NCBI GenBank assembly: GCA_019914995.1
Contig: CM034138.1
Span: 7,568,035-7,632,034 of the forward strand
Length of the DNA: 64,000 bases
Direction of reading: 5' to 3'
Source of the DNA: Acanthochlamys bracteata
Lineage: Eukaryota > Streptophyta > Magnoliopsida > Pandanales > Velloziaceae
A program made the translations under genes and the position numbers. This document shows, piece by piece, positions 10,393 to 23,993 of the stretch. The first letter of the stretch is position 1; the number at the start of each line of letters is the position of its first letter. Under the pieces are notes generated by a model, which was given only the letters and a program-made list of their open reading frames with translations, searched no databases and was not told the origin of the DNA.

Positions 10393-13300
10393 TCAACGAG
10401 AATGAGAATCCAACCAAGAGATGATATCCTTAATAACGGCAATAATCCGATCATCAGGTTCTCCTTCAAGGATGGAATGGTAACCTTCTTCATATAGCTT
10501 GAGTGTCTTATCTTCACTGTCAGCCTTGTCGTAAAGGAATTGGCTGACATGAGGATCTGTTACCTTGTCTGCTGCTCCATGAAGAATAAGCAATGGGCAT
10601 GAAACCTAGAAGATCTCAAATAGCTTAGACATTCAGTGATTTCTTACACATTTAACAGGTGCATTGACAAATGAGCAGAAGGTCATGATGCATCTAATTG
10701 CAGCAATTGCAAACTTCTACATCCACTTTTTTTCAGAAGCAATGTAGAGAACCTATTTCACATATCCTGAACTAAGAATGCAGAATATTCTCGTTTTCAA
10801 ATACAAAATATGAAGATTCGAGCTGTTGTCCTTCGCATTTAGTTTATGTGATCATAACAAGTTGAACTTAAATAGACAGTCTGAGTTTTGAGGCGGATGC
10901 ATATGCCACCTAAATCAAAGACATGAAACGGTTATGCCCAAGCAGCTGATTACTGCTTTGCATATTCTATGTTCAAGAGTCATCACTTAAGACATGCACA
11001 TGATCTTACCAAATTTACTGAAAATCTCAGACTATTGTAGTCAAATATTCTCTTCCATGCCCAAAAGTAATTGTATAGGATTTAAGTAAATCAAGAACCA
11101 CTTCATCAACCTAAGAAAACCTTCACAAAAGAAAATGTAACTCATGTCCTCTTGCAAGTTCTATTCTTCGGATTCAGGAATAAAGTGTACATGCACCTCA
11201 GGACAACCGGAAAAGATCGCTAACATGGTGAATGGTCTATGATTACAAACTAACATATGCACTAGATGCCTAGGTTCCTCAAGTGGCAACAAGGATGTTG
11301 ATATGGTTTCGAGAACCATCATGCTATCATTTACCATCTGAGCTGCCGCAGAGGGTACATCCAGACAGAAGAATAGGGGAGGCAGTTTCTTACTTTCTTA
11401 CAAGTCTGACTAATTTGGCAATCACATTAACCTGTGTTTGGTTGACAGAATTGAAAGTGGAAATGTCAGTCAAAGTCCAATTTTATCAGAGTTGGAATTG
11501 AAACAAAGTTGCAATTGGTGCTCAGATCATGCGATTGATCACATCTACAGTTGAGCTATAAGGCTGGTGGCAATCAGTTGAAATGTCAACTGAGAGCGAG
11601 AGTTGCAGGAGATTGGCACTTGTGGTGATAGACAGCAAGGACGCATAGAAGAGGATAGCCATTATGACTGAGAAAGAAATGAATTAGGTGGTGATGCTCG
11701 AGCAACATCGGTCAATAGTATCCAACAGCTGAACTTCCTCAAGCTCTAGAGGCTATAAATCTTTAGGTGCAATACCCAGGTCCATGACGTGCTTAGTTAC
11801 ATTATTGGGCCAAGAAAATATGAACAATACCATGTTGTTCCAAGATAGTAAAAAGTTGGGTATTGATAAAACACTGACCTCCTGAAGCTTTGATTCGATT
11901 TCATGTGTAGCTTTTAAGAGTTCCACCGCTGTCTTTAATCGCATTTGATCAGAGTATGAAATCACATTGTAGTGCGCCTGCATAAGTAGAAGAATGCTTA
12001 GATCAAGCAATGGTTAAAGATGCAAGCAATCTACCTTTAAACCAATATATTCATTCTGAGAGAGATGGCCATTTACAAAGACAACCGAAATCAACTTTAG
12101 ATTTGTCCTAAAGGAGTAAGATAAATTTAAATGACTCATCAACAACGCTATATTTAGGAATGAACAAACCATTATAGCCTTCTCAGGAATATTAATGAAA
12201 CATAACAGAGTAGAAGACTGAAAGATAAAGAATTGAATTTCAGACATGTCTAGGGAAAACAATATTAAGGACAAGTCTTCCTTCTAAAAATAATACATTA
12301 TGCTACACAATGCATGTGGATCTCTTTATTTGAAATAACAAGAAAAAAACTTCACAGAGAAACTTCCCAAATACAATCAAAAGAAAATCTCCCATAAGGG
12401 ACAGATACAATATAAATTAGTGTGTAATGTGAAGTTCTTGGACAAAAGATGTACAATATAAAATTCCATTCATGTATACATAGAGGAAGATAGAAGCCTG
12501 TGACACTAACTGACTGTGATTCCAAAGGAGCAAGGGTAACTTACAATCTGCAGCTTCATTGGGTCTCTGAATGCCAGCTCCCCAATATCTTTTTGAGGAA
12601 ACATTTTCGCTTCAGGTAGCACATAAGACATGAGAGTCAAAGCACTTAGTACAGGTGCTGGTGGGGTCACATCTTGTTGGATCTTTGGACCAGAAAATAA
12701 GAAGAGTTATTTTAATGCTGTAGCATATCAGTGATACATCAGATAAAAAATTAATCATATATGGTGAAGAAAAACTTGATATTTTAATAAAGTATGCTTA
12801 TGATTTCTATAATCACCTGGATAAGTAGAAGATAGAAAACTTAGTATGAGCTTGAAAAAGTAGAACTTATGTGATGATAGAGTAACTATACAATTTCTGT
12901 TTCCTTTCTGAGATCCCTGTCTTACTTCCACAATTGAAGCTCATTATGTCAAATGTATAAGAACACTATTTATAAAACTTATGGCTCGGATCCGGAAACA
13001 GTTACATGAGCAGATAGAGCGTGACTTACTTTACACATGGGTGCAACAAGTACGAGTCCGTCCCATTCCTTAGGCTGCTTAAGGAGAGCTTTAAGAGCAA
13101 CTGCACCTCCCATAGACTGGCCCAACAAGAAGTGAGGAAGCTCTCTTACCTCCTCCCTAGCTGCAAATCATAAAGCTATACGTCCTTTGATATCATAACA
13201 AGCATTTAAAATCTAATTTTGCCATCAAGAATAATAGCATAGCTACCTTGAATGCGATTATAATGCTCAATGACATGATCGACCATGTTGTTGAAGTTAT

Positions 13301-16300
13301 AGATGTAGCCATGGAGTCCTGAAGTTAGACCAAAGCCAGGGTAGTCCATCGCATACACTGAATAACCAGCAGCAGCGATCCTTTTGGCAATCCCTGAACA
13401 ACAGAGATTTATTTTTTGTTCTTTTAGAAGGACTCTAAGAGATAGAGAAGGAATTGGTTATAAGAAAGGAATCAATGAACCTTCAAAGAAGAAGGTACAA
13501 GTGTCACCATAGCCATGGCAGAAGAATAGGGCAGCCTTGGCAGCAGCAGTACCACCTGGTGGTAGCCAGCGCTTCCAGAAGATCTCCACCCCCTTCAAGT
13601 TTCTCTCGAACCTCTGTGCATGTTGCAAACAATTTCGACAAATGTTTAGGTAAACAATTTCTCATTGTAGCTAATAAACTTTGTAATATGGTACAAATGT
13701 CAGAAGAGGTTACATTCAACCAACATCTTACTACAATCCACTAAATGAAGTCAGAAAATTTTTAGAAAAACCTTTGAGCTTTAAATTGTGTTGTCTGCCC
13801 CATTTACTCCCTTTATTTCAACAAAAGCTGAACCTTAACCAAAAAAGAGAAAACGAAAAGGAAAGAAAACAACAAGCAGTCAACATACCATATTTTCAGA
13901 TAGCTTGGAGTTTATGTTTGGTTTTTATCAAAATGACATTATATATATATATATATATATAGGGAAGGGATAGGCCTTAAAGGGCACATGCACACCTTTT
14001 CCGACCAAAAGTGGTGTGAGCTTTCAAATCTAATCTTCACGTTTGATAGAAAAACCATGAGTTAAAAAACATGTTGATAGAATCTCAGCTCAATCGAATA
14101 CGAATTCACCTCCATCGGAACTCTTGATCAAAATGACACAAAAACAAAATATATATCTTTTGTCAAATTTAAAAATTTATGTTATTTTGATCAAGAGTTC
14201 CAATGGAGGTCGGTTCGTATTCCGATTGAGCTGAAATTTTATCAACATGTTTTCAACTCATGGTTCTTCATATTCAATAAAAGGTAGGAGGTTAGCCACT
14301 TTTAGGTCAACATGTGTACACATGTACCTTTAAGGCCTACATGTGCCTATATCCTATCTATATATAGATATATATATATATATATATATATATATTTCTA
14401 CCTAAAGGCGACCTTTCATTCACTAGATTCAAAGAATTCTACCAACCAAGAACTCAACAAATGAAAACTAAGGAAAACTCCATCTGTGAAACAGCTAAAT
14501 GCCATTTCTGCAATTTCACCTTATAAGCTTAAACTCACCCTAGGCAGAAGGTTGGGACAGCATAAAAATACAGAAGTTCTCCATGCAAGCTTACCTCTTC
14601 CATTTGCACTCCATCTGGGGCCATCTGCAGCACAACAACTCTTCATCAGAATCAACAAAGTTACAGTGTTATACTATATCGATATATATGACAAGCGTTT
14701 TTGGTAATAGCATCTGTTAACCAATTTGTACAGGATCAGGTGCTTCTTAGTTATCCCCAAGATTAGGCACCTTTAGGGGAAAATAGAGAAAGATGCAAAT
14801 AAGAAAAATTGCAAATTGATGCACCATCTTGTGCAGATTGATGATCATGTCCAAGAGCCTCATGATTATGTTCTGTTATTTTGTGATGGCAAGAATCAAA
14901 TCTTGAAAACATTATCTCTAGGCTCTAGCAACCCTTATTCAGGAAAGAGGACTTATCAGCCTTCCTAATAATTGCAAGATTAACAGTCTAATCAGCAAAT
15001 ATCAGAAGTGCATCAAGCAGAGAAAATGGATGCAGAATGTGAGTAACACGGGAAGGTTGGTTGGCATACAAGCGGATGGCATTATCATGACTCAAAGCAG
15101 ACTGATCTTCTGAAAATGAATTAGAGGAGCCTGATGTTGGCAAAAGAAAAATTGCTATTGGTCTCCCTACATTTATTTTAGAAAGATCAGACTCCTAGCA
15201 GTGCCATGACAACTCTGAGCAAGTGCTCAACTTGTAAGTCTTTTATAAAGTATAAGTCATTGTTCCCACATTAGATTTCATGGTTATTTATGACCAAAGG
15301 AACTCATATTTTCTACTTTATCAACTCTAACAAGATTAAACACCTTTAGCAACAAAATAATGGCAGTGCTCCTAAGCTTGATGAATGTGCAGGTTGCTAT
15401 AAAGTGCTTCAGAAGGAGCGCAATAAGATGGGATCTTGACTATTTCCTCATGATGATGAGTATTGCCCTTTTGGAGCTGATTCACAGTCTTTTAAAGTAA
15501 ACCCCACTAGATTGCAATATTAATCTAACCTTAATAAAATAAGGCATCTTGAACTTAAAACTTCAAAACTATGTGTCCTCAATGCTTTAGCAATGTGATG
15601 GGTTAGAGCTGTAGATTTAATAAGCCAGCTAAGACATCCCTAGACACCATATGCTAATTCATTTTCCATGCATGGTTTTTCACTAGCTATCTTTATCAAC
15701 TCATAAATGTAGCATAAATGATGATGTTAATATGAATGTGTGGATATATTAGAATGGACAAAATACGTAATGAGAATATATGCCAACAAGTAGCTGTCGT
15801 GCAGATCAAGAGCAAGTTAAGGAAAGGTAGGCTTAAGCTGATTCGGACATGTCTTGCATAAACATGAAGATGTTGCAGTGAATAAGAGTGATGCGATTCC
15901 ATTGAACACTGAAGGAGAAAAAAGAGTAGACAAAAATTAATTTGGCATAGGGTGGTGGCGAAGGATTTGAGGAATTGAATTTTTCTTTGGATCTAGTTTA
16001 TAATCGAATAGAATGAAAAAAGGATCTATGTAGCTGATCCCACTCAAGTGCGGTAAAGACTTAATTTATTATTGTTGTTGTATCTTTACCAATTTAGTGG
16101 ACATCTTCAGATCGTGTATCCATCAAACGTTTGCAACTACAATTTTTTGTATTCACTATGCCAACCTATTCAATAATAATAATAATAATAATAATAGCAA
16201 GGCAAACTAAATTGAACTTTTCATACTCAAATTAACATTTCAATACTCAAGATAAACTTTCAAGCTCAACATGAATAATGTTATGAATATGGAAACTAAA

Positions 16301-18080
16301 CTTGAGCATGAAAAGTTCAACTTAATATACCTTGCTAAATTGAACTTAACAATACTCAAGGTGCTATGGTGGAACTTCCTATGTTCCCACACATGTATTG
16401 AGCTGTGCAGTACATATGATAGGACCTATACAGGGGTCCTTTGGGATTGCTTAAAAAAATTTTGGAGAATTTTTTTTTTTTTGAGTTTTTGCATATCAAG
16501 CTTGCCTTTTTTATATTTAGAAAAAAATATATACATATAATGATTCTATGATGTACAATTCACTCATACCTTCAAAAGTTTTTTAAAAAAATCTAAAGTA
16601 CTGAAGAAAGCTTCTTGGGAAACAAAAACTTGATAAAGAGATGAAATAAGTTGTTGAAAACAATACCAAACGACCCCATAATCTTTTCACATATCGCCCA
16701 AATTGTTTATATGAACGGATCCAGGTCTCTCGTATATCTCTACTATATATTTTTAAATTAGCCCTCCATCTAAATAAACATCATGGTTTATCTTATCTTA
16801 TCCCTACCTTATACCCAAGTTTTGAAGTATATTAACAGAGAATACTATGAAACTTCTTTTTGTTCAATATCCATGTTGGCAAGACAAACTCCATGCATGT
16901 ACCTATAGATACCCAATGTCTACATCCATGGCAAGATGGATTCTTTGGGTTTGACGATTCATGATTTAATGAATGGATCGATAAATTGTTAAGCCAAACT
17001 AACATATGCATTGATGTGATGTGTCATTTTTCTGCATTTGTTCACAGTCCAAGCATATATGTCAAAAATACACAATTTTGCATTATCTACAAAATCTTGT
17101 AATCAACATTTATGTGCATCTAATATTTACTAACCGGCTCACCAAAAGTTCACTTTGACATGACAGATTAAGTTGAACTTCCTACTCAAGTGAAGTTTTC
17201 ATAATTAAGTTAAACCTGAACAAGGTTTTCAACTTAATTTGCAAAATTCAATTGAGCGTAAGAAGTTCAACTTAGTATGTCTTGCCGGGCTTAACATCAT
17301 GATGGAGTTAGGAGATGGTGAACTAGGTGCTACAAATCGTACGCTTAACAATTTATATAATTTTCCCACAACTATAGGAGGGGAATCAAAAACAGACTTG
17401 AAACTTGAAATCAATCTTTGGCATCACTAGTGAGGAGGGGAATCTTGTCCATCCAACAAGTGAGGTGGTTCCCTTAAAACAATCGGACTTGATGATCTGA
17501 CTGACGAGTTTGAAGTGGTGTCTAAAGCCACTGTGACATGCAACCTTAAAATTGCTAGGAGAGATGGAATCAAAATTCTTCCTCCTAGAGAGACCTTAAT
17601 TCTTAAAACCGACGCAGTGTATCCCATCCTGCCTTACTACTTATCTCAAACTTTACCCTGATTTTGAAGTGACCAGTAAGTAAGAAGAGAACCATGAATC
17701 ATGCATGATATGGGGTTAGGATAGAAATATCTAAGTTGAGCTCATAAAGATTAAAACTTTAGGCAAAGTAATGTAGAGAGAAGTGACTGACTTTGAAGAG
17801 AATGTGATCGAGCCGAGCCTGGTAATCCTTGAACGTCCCTGACTCTCCTTCTTCCATGGTGCCAGTCCAAGCTCTCCTTCGCCAACACCGCTTTGAGCTT
17901 CTCTCCTTCAGCTCCCAAATCCAGCTGCAACGCTGCTGCCATCTTACCCACAGTTGCCTTTGCCATCACTGATCTACCAACAGCCGACTTCTTTCCTTGC
18001 AAACCAGTCCAGATCAAGCTTTGGCGATGATGGATCCAAGAAGAAGAAGATGATGATGAAGGAGCAATCATCATGCTCAT
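10393..18080 (-). CDS. Alpha/beta-hydrolase, caffeoylshikimate esterase / monoacylglycerol lipase family
   Basis: This is a serine hydrolase of the plant MAGL/CSE family, which cleaves monoacylglycerols or caffeoyl shikimate; the substrate cannot be decided from sequence. Eight exons on the minus strand: 18080-17792, 14624-14595, 13613-13481, 13393-13247, 13160-13030, 12682-12545, 11977-11879 and 10605-10393. All have GT-AG borders and phases fit from exon 2 to the stop. FFCHGYGD is the oxyanion region and GQSMGG carries the nucleophile Ser. LHGAADKVTDP and GYHSILEGEP supply the acid and His. An intact 318-residue frame opens at the ATG at 17857 (MEEGESGTFKDYQARLD). An upstream frame from 18080 (MSMMIAPSS...) encodes family-like EKLKAVLAKESLDWHHGRRR but is out of frame with the rest. 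So there is either a frameshift in exon 1 or use of the internal start. Intron 1 is about 3.2 kb and full of transposon debris. Confidence 0.88.
13939..14396. mobile_element. Foldback MITE inserted in an (AT)n tract (Micron-like)
   Basis: About 395 bp (13962-14356) form two long inverted arms meeting near 14,150. GATCAAAATGACA on the left mirrors TGTTATTTTGATCAAGAGTTCC on the right. ACCATGAGTT and GGCCTTAAAGG blocks pair further out. Both ends abut (AT)n runs (13939-13960 and 14357-14396), which looks like insertion into, or amplification of, a TA microsatellite. It lies in the intron between exons 3 and 2 of the hydrolase gene. Confidence 0.75.
15702..16080 (+). mobile_element. 5'-truncated RTE-type LINE, 3' end
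   Basis: Through several frame breaks the plus strand reads the C-terminal tail of a plant RTE-like LINE polyprotein: MCGYIRMDKIRNEN, then KSKLRKGRLKLIRTC, then FEELNFSLDLVYNRIE, ending in an ATTATTGTTGTTG tail. Near-duplicate flanks TATCTTTATCAACT (15688-15701) and TATCTTTACCAATT (16081-16094) could be the target duplication. It lies in intron 1 of the hydrolase gene, opposite to transcription. Confidence 0.7.
16172..16195. repeat. (AAT)n microsatellite
   Basis: Eight perfect AAT units inside intron 1 of the hydrolase gene. Confidence 0.95.
16198..16340. mobile_element. Small foldback MITE, copy A
   Basis: The left arm GCAAGGCAAACTAAATTGAA and the right arm ending TTCAACTTAATATACCTTGC are inverted copies. 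TTTTCATACTC pairs with GAGCATGAAAAG further in. A related structure lies at 17,150-17,290. Confidence 0.6.
17150..17290. mobile_element. Small foldback MITE, copy B
   Basis: Inverted arms share sequence with copy A. GACAGATTAAGTTGAACTTC on the left mirrors GAAGTTCAACTTAGTATGTC on the right, with AATTAAGTT/AACTTAATT near the centre. Confidence 0.55.
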
Positions 18081-21000
18081 GATCTTCAGCTAGCAGCGTC
18101 AACTCTTGATCTTGGTGCTCTTCTTATGAAATAAATACTGTTGAATCATTGAACCTGCTCAGATTTTCACGTGGAGCGCCACATCTGCCTGCTCCACATG
18201 ACAGTTCAAAATTTTGCTTTGTGAAAGCCCAATAGCAAGTGGTAGTATTAATGGGCTTCTTATTAGTACGCCCAACAGTTCATGGGCTGCTCGGATCACT
18301 CGGTCCTCGCATTCTGATTTGTACATGCAGAGACGGTGAAGCTGAAATTTTTTTTTAACTAATTATAAGAAATTAGAGAAGTCGAAGTTAATGTGATAAT
18401 AAAAAAAAAAGAATTGGGCTTTGATTGTTTTGGGCCTCCTTCTAATTAAAGTGGGCTTCATTGAATTCAATTAAACTTATTGATGGTCATCAATATTTGA
18501 TTGAATCATATTATCATTACGTGGAAACAGCAAAGCAATCGGCACTAAAACTAAATAATTTCATTCAAGAATAGTTAGTTATATACGCGAGTTATTTCTA
18601 GAATACGCAAGCCGTATATTACTCATAATATATACGTAATATTATTATATTTTCTTAATTGATTATTGTATCTAAATTAATCAACAGCAGTAAGAGAATT
18701 AATTGGCTCGCTTAGTTGCGAAAGGGACGGTGATAATCTCATGATGAAAATGGACGGATGGATTAATCGATCAAAATCAATAGTTGACTTGTTATGATAC
18801 TGACGGACCAATTTGAAAATAAAAAAAAGTTTATGGGGAATTAAATTAAAGTGGGTTTGAGTTAGTTAGGGATAAGAATAAATCGTCATTATCTTTTGAG
18901 TAAAGACAAATTAAGAATGTTTTGAATTTGAATTTAGTGGAAGAAAAGTTAGAGAAAAACATTTTACTTTTTAGCCAACAATAAAAATAAATTATGTAAC
19001 AATAAATTTGAGAAGAAGATTTTTTTTTTTTTTTTTTTTTTATGTTGTACTTGTGGCTTACTGCTACCTGTTCCGTATCGAAAGTGCAAACTTAAGAAAG
19101 CGGTGAATAATTTTTATCTAAGCTCAGTAATTTCTTATTGGTAAGGTCGTATTTTTATATTAAAATATTTTAATTAATTGTTTAAATATTATATATATAT
19201 CGAATTGTTAGCCCATATGTCAAATTAGTTAGTTTTTTTTAATTAGATATTATCTTTAAACTTTTTCCTACTAATTAATATTTACATTATTTAACAGTTT
19301 AATTTTTAATCATATTTTATTCAACTTTTCACGCTATTAATTTGAAATATAATATAATTTGAAAGCTTAACACAATTAATCTGGCATAATTAGTTGAATA
19401 TGACAAGAGAATTTATAGAACATGTTTGGTTAATTCAGAAATAAATTTTTTTATAAAAAAAGTCAATTTCGACCGAAGAAACTTTCAGCCAACATAAAAT
19501 TCGTCTGTTTTACTCACTAAAGATAATTAAGAACCGCTTTCTCAAATAAAACTTAACAATCAGAATTGGACTATTAATTTTTTGAGCAACTCATTTTTTA
19601 ATACTTTATCTTTTCAAAGATTTATTTCAGTGCGAGCAAAGGAGCCCATAGCAACTCGCCACTTGGTTTAGATAAATAATAATAATCGCATAAGCTAATT
19701 AAGGTAGTTCAAAGCTTATCAGCAGCTGCAGCTATGGACGGCCATGGAGGAGGACGACTGCCGTCAAACACTTTCCATTGATTGGTTGAGAAGTACATCC
19801 ACTACTTCATCGATCATGCATATCTTCCATTATATATATATTTTTATTAAACATTAACAAGAAGAACAACAACAGCAGCAAAAGGTTTTGCAAAATAATA
19901 ATGCGGGGTTAAACTATTGATACATTGTACGAGTACGTAGTAAACGTTTCAATCAACGCAAAACCATCCATCGTCTTCTATTCTATTATATGTTACGTAT
20001 TACACCAGTTCCTTTGTCTCTGAGTGAGTCAGTGTGTGATTAGCTTGTTTTTTTGCTCTCAAATATTAATGATCAATCAATCATACAAACAAGCAAACTA
20101 ATATAGTTATATATATTGTATAGATATATGCAGTGTAGTTAATTGGTTCATCACGTACTTACTATAAATGAATTTCATAAAACAAATGAAGTACCTAATG
20201 CAGATGCATGCACACTGACCTAGCAAACTGTGTTACTATATATATCCACCAACGGACATTATTGTTATTATAATTGTATATAGTTTACAACATAAAATTA
20301 ATTAAGAGACGATATATGAGACGAACGGGTGCCATCCAATATCTATACTATTAATACAATTAATATTGATTGATTCATGAATATATATATATGCAACGCA
20401 TGTAAGTACGTGTTCATGTAGCTATCTACTTAATTAAGGGGTTACTTATTTCACATCAATGTTGTTGTTATTGCTGTCGTTAATTGTGCATGCGTCGAGT
20501 GACCATTGTCGATGAGAGCAGAGGAGTCATGCATGCGTATGCACCATTTTAATTTTAGCTAGAGAAGATATATATGGTTAGTGCCTAGTGAAGTTAATTT
20601 GTATATTAGATGTATATCTCATTTATTCATGAAATAGGACTAGTATGTTAGATATGTAAAACAACTTTGCTAAATATCAACAAATGGTAATTCCTTGGAA
20701 TAATTTCCAATATACATAATACGTACGTCAGTTTATGCATATATAGAGATCTGTATACATATAGAATGAAGTTTCAAAAACCTCAAGTCTATTGTATGTT
20801 ATATATGTAGCTGCATGCTTGCCTTCATCGATGTCTTCCTATATATAAAAAGAGCTAGCATATATATGTATGCTGCAGTATGTTCAGTAGCAATTGAGTA
20901 GGTTTTGCTTAATAAGATTGATGTAGCTTTAAATATTAATTTAATCATCCTTAGCTTGTCGAAATTCAAATTATCTCTTACGAGACAACCAACAACGACT

Positions 21001-23993
21001 TGATTGATTTAGAAGAACAAGTATAAAAAATGGGCTAGGAGTCTCGGGAAGTAGGGGCCCTGAGTACTAGCTAGCTACAAGCTAAGGATAGTAGCTAGCT
21101 TAATTAATAGCACTTGCTTTCAAATAATTTTATATAACTAAAGTTGTTAATTAATTACGAGGGTTGCGTTGTTAATAAACAAAGAGGAAAGATAATTAGA
21201 AGGGTTTTCAAAGCCAACATTCTTAGCTAATCCCTACAAACGTACAAAACTAATAATAAAAATCTTACTTTCAAGTCTAATCTAACTCTTTAGTCGTTCA
21301 TTTCGTACGTACTATGTTCACGCCACGCTTCCTAGAGTTATATACTTTACATAGAATATGCAACACTATAGACCTAATTAAAAATTAAGCATTTGATTAT
21401 TGTCTTTTGTTTTCATTAATAAATTAGTTACTGTCTGTTTAAGGTTCATCGTGGATTAGTTAAGTTATAGGATAACCATCTGAGCAAGAAACTCTACTAT
21501 AGAGTACTGAGTTTCTGTTAACTTTATTATTATTCTTTTAAATAAGGTTTTTTGGCGTCCAAGTACATGTATTAATTTCTCTTTTAAGGTACGGTATATA
21601 TATATATATATATTATACACGGTGAATCAAATTAAAATTTGTGAGAATCTCAGATTTTTTGTTCAATGAATAATTTCTCCAAAACAATCTTCTCGTTTTT
21701 TATTTGGTTGGTGAGTTTGATCGCAATCTGCCTGAAATCTTTCTCACTGTATTTAGTTCTTCTTCTTTGGATCTTCATTTTAATTTATATAACAATTAGA
21801 TCGTGATGAACATTTTGAAGTGGTAGAGCACTCATCAAATCGTATATACAAATTGAATCGTCATTTAGTAGTCGATGCATGAATGGTTGTGATGCAATTA
21901 ATTAATTGAAGTAGCAGGGTGTGAACGAGGACATGAATGGTTGCATTCCGAGAATTGTTGAAACATCCAAACATTTCATTTTCTACTTTGATTGATTCAT
22001 TTAAAGATAAAAAGAAAAAAATTCTTATAAATGCTCCCAAGTAACTTGCGCCTTCTTCTTTCGGCATCCGATTGAAACCCGTTTTTGGAAAAAGCATTTC
22101 TTCTATTGCTTCCCCTCAGAGAAAGAATTTGATCCCCCAAAAATGAACCCCAGGGGTTGGAGTCGCAATCCAAAATTGAACCTCCTTATGGTTCCAACAC
22201 AAATTAAAAGTGATCAATCATGGAGTTATTTTCTAACCGCAGCAGCAGTAGTCGCGTTCGTTGTGTAGTCGTTTTCCGGGCCAGTAGAGGAGCTATTGAA
22301 TTTCACTTTTACTTCAATCTCGTTTCGGAGATGCGTAAATTGTTTAAAGTTAAAAGTTACCTGCTTGGTTTGCTACTTCAACAACATTCTTTTACTTGCT
22401 TTGTTGGATTTAGGTGAAATGTAATTCAAAAGAAACAGCCAGTGTGTGTGGTACTAGTGTAAGGCACAGACAGGAAGGAGTAGAAAAAGCACCTGAGATA
22501 TTATTTTTGTTGGTACATAAGACCAAAATTAAAAGTTATTGAACGGTTACGAATAAAAAAGCTGCTAACAGAAGGACCACTCTGGTTATACATTACAATG
22601 TTTTGTTGGAAGGTAATTAAAAGTTCCAACAGCAAGAACTTTCTGACAAAAGAAAAAAGTCCTGCCTAGTTGAACTCGAAGCTTCGTCGGAGAGTGAATA
22701 ATATTCTTATTATATATATATTGAACAACAGAATTTGTGTTTTCGATATTAATATATATTACCTAGAAAATTAAGACTGGTTCCATATAAGTAATTTCCC
22801 TGGGTAATGACTTCAAAGTTTCTGCTTTGATTTTCACCTCTTCGGTTCGATGCTGCTAATATTTTACTTTGCCGTGCATTGCAAAAAAGATCGAAGGGCA
22901 AGGAACAAGAACTGCACTCTCGTGCTCTATAAACAAATGCATCCTCTTATAGACAACCCTGACTGTGTTCTGGACCTGAGTCTGCTTAGTTTAATTAGAC
23001 AACACACACACATTGATCGAATTGGTGATATGCAGAGGTTGCTAGTTGAGTTGTCAATGTAAATTATTGTTAAAAAAGAGAGAAAGAGAGAGCATGCGGG
23101 AATTCATTCATTCGTTCAAAGTACATCATTGGTTTTTTATCAGAACAGTTACTTCTCCTCCTCCTCCTAATTAATTAATCTAATCTAATATTTATTCAGT
23201 TTTAAAATTTTTATAATAATAATAATAATAATAAAAGTATATGTAAGCTTTTTTGTCTCCAGCCCCCCAACTCAAAGTTTTGTTATTTATTATAATTGTT
23301 TTTTTGTCTATATATGCTGCTGTTGCTGTTGTTGCATTGTGCACAAGGCGTGTGTAGTGTGCGTATATATATAGGGCTCAAGACCTTCGTCCTTGTTGTG
23401 AACCAGACCATCATCAACAAATAAATGCCCGTTTGATTTGATCACTTTCTCTCTTCTGTTCCATCATCATCTACTGCATATTTGTTTCTGTGATAAAAAC
23501 TGAAGGAACCAAAGCACCTTAATTATTAGGTAGCAGGACGAAGCAAGGGAAGTTAACTGAAGCGAATTTGCTCTTCTGCTGCTCTATCATAAAGACGGCG
23601 GCTGCTGGAATGCTGCTTCTGTTGCTGCTTGCTGCAGAGGGCGCCAGCGTGCATCCCCCCCTTCTTATTTGATTGATTTCTTCATTTGCTTTCCTCTTCC
23701 TCATCTCAATAATATTGTTGTATGTACTTATGCATGCTTTTCATTAATTAATCAAGACCACAACAATCTTTGAAAGCTCTGCTTTGCTCCGATTAATTTA
23801 ATTAATCAGGGCATGCAATCGATCCTCTCCATTTTCTTCTATTGTTCTTCTACTCTTTTTACAGTTCTCCGAAAATCTTCTGCTGCCACCGTTATCATCA
23901 TTGCTGTTAATAAGACACAAGGAAACCCACCTGTTAGCAAATTTACCAGCTTTTGGCTTTTGATTTCGTCCTCGGGGTCTCCGTATCGTCTAC
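18081..23993. other. Intergenic region, upstream of hydrolase and IPT
   Basis: AT-rich with many short TA runs and CTAGCTAG or ATGCATGC motifs, and a poly-T run at 19019-19042. It contains (AAT)n at 23217-23235. No open frame shows a domain. The last 700 bp are the likely IPT promoter and leader; a TATATATATAG box lies at about 23363-23373 followed by a CT-rich stretch. Confidence 0.5.

Noticed and set aside
21861-22200. Possible organelle-derived insert
   Set aside because: The stretch AAACCCGTTTTTGGAAAAAG to ATCCCCCAAAAATGAACCCC is less AT-rich than its surroundings and felt organelle-like, but I could not match it to any plastid or mitochondrial gene.
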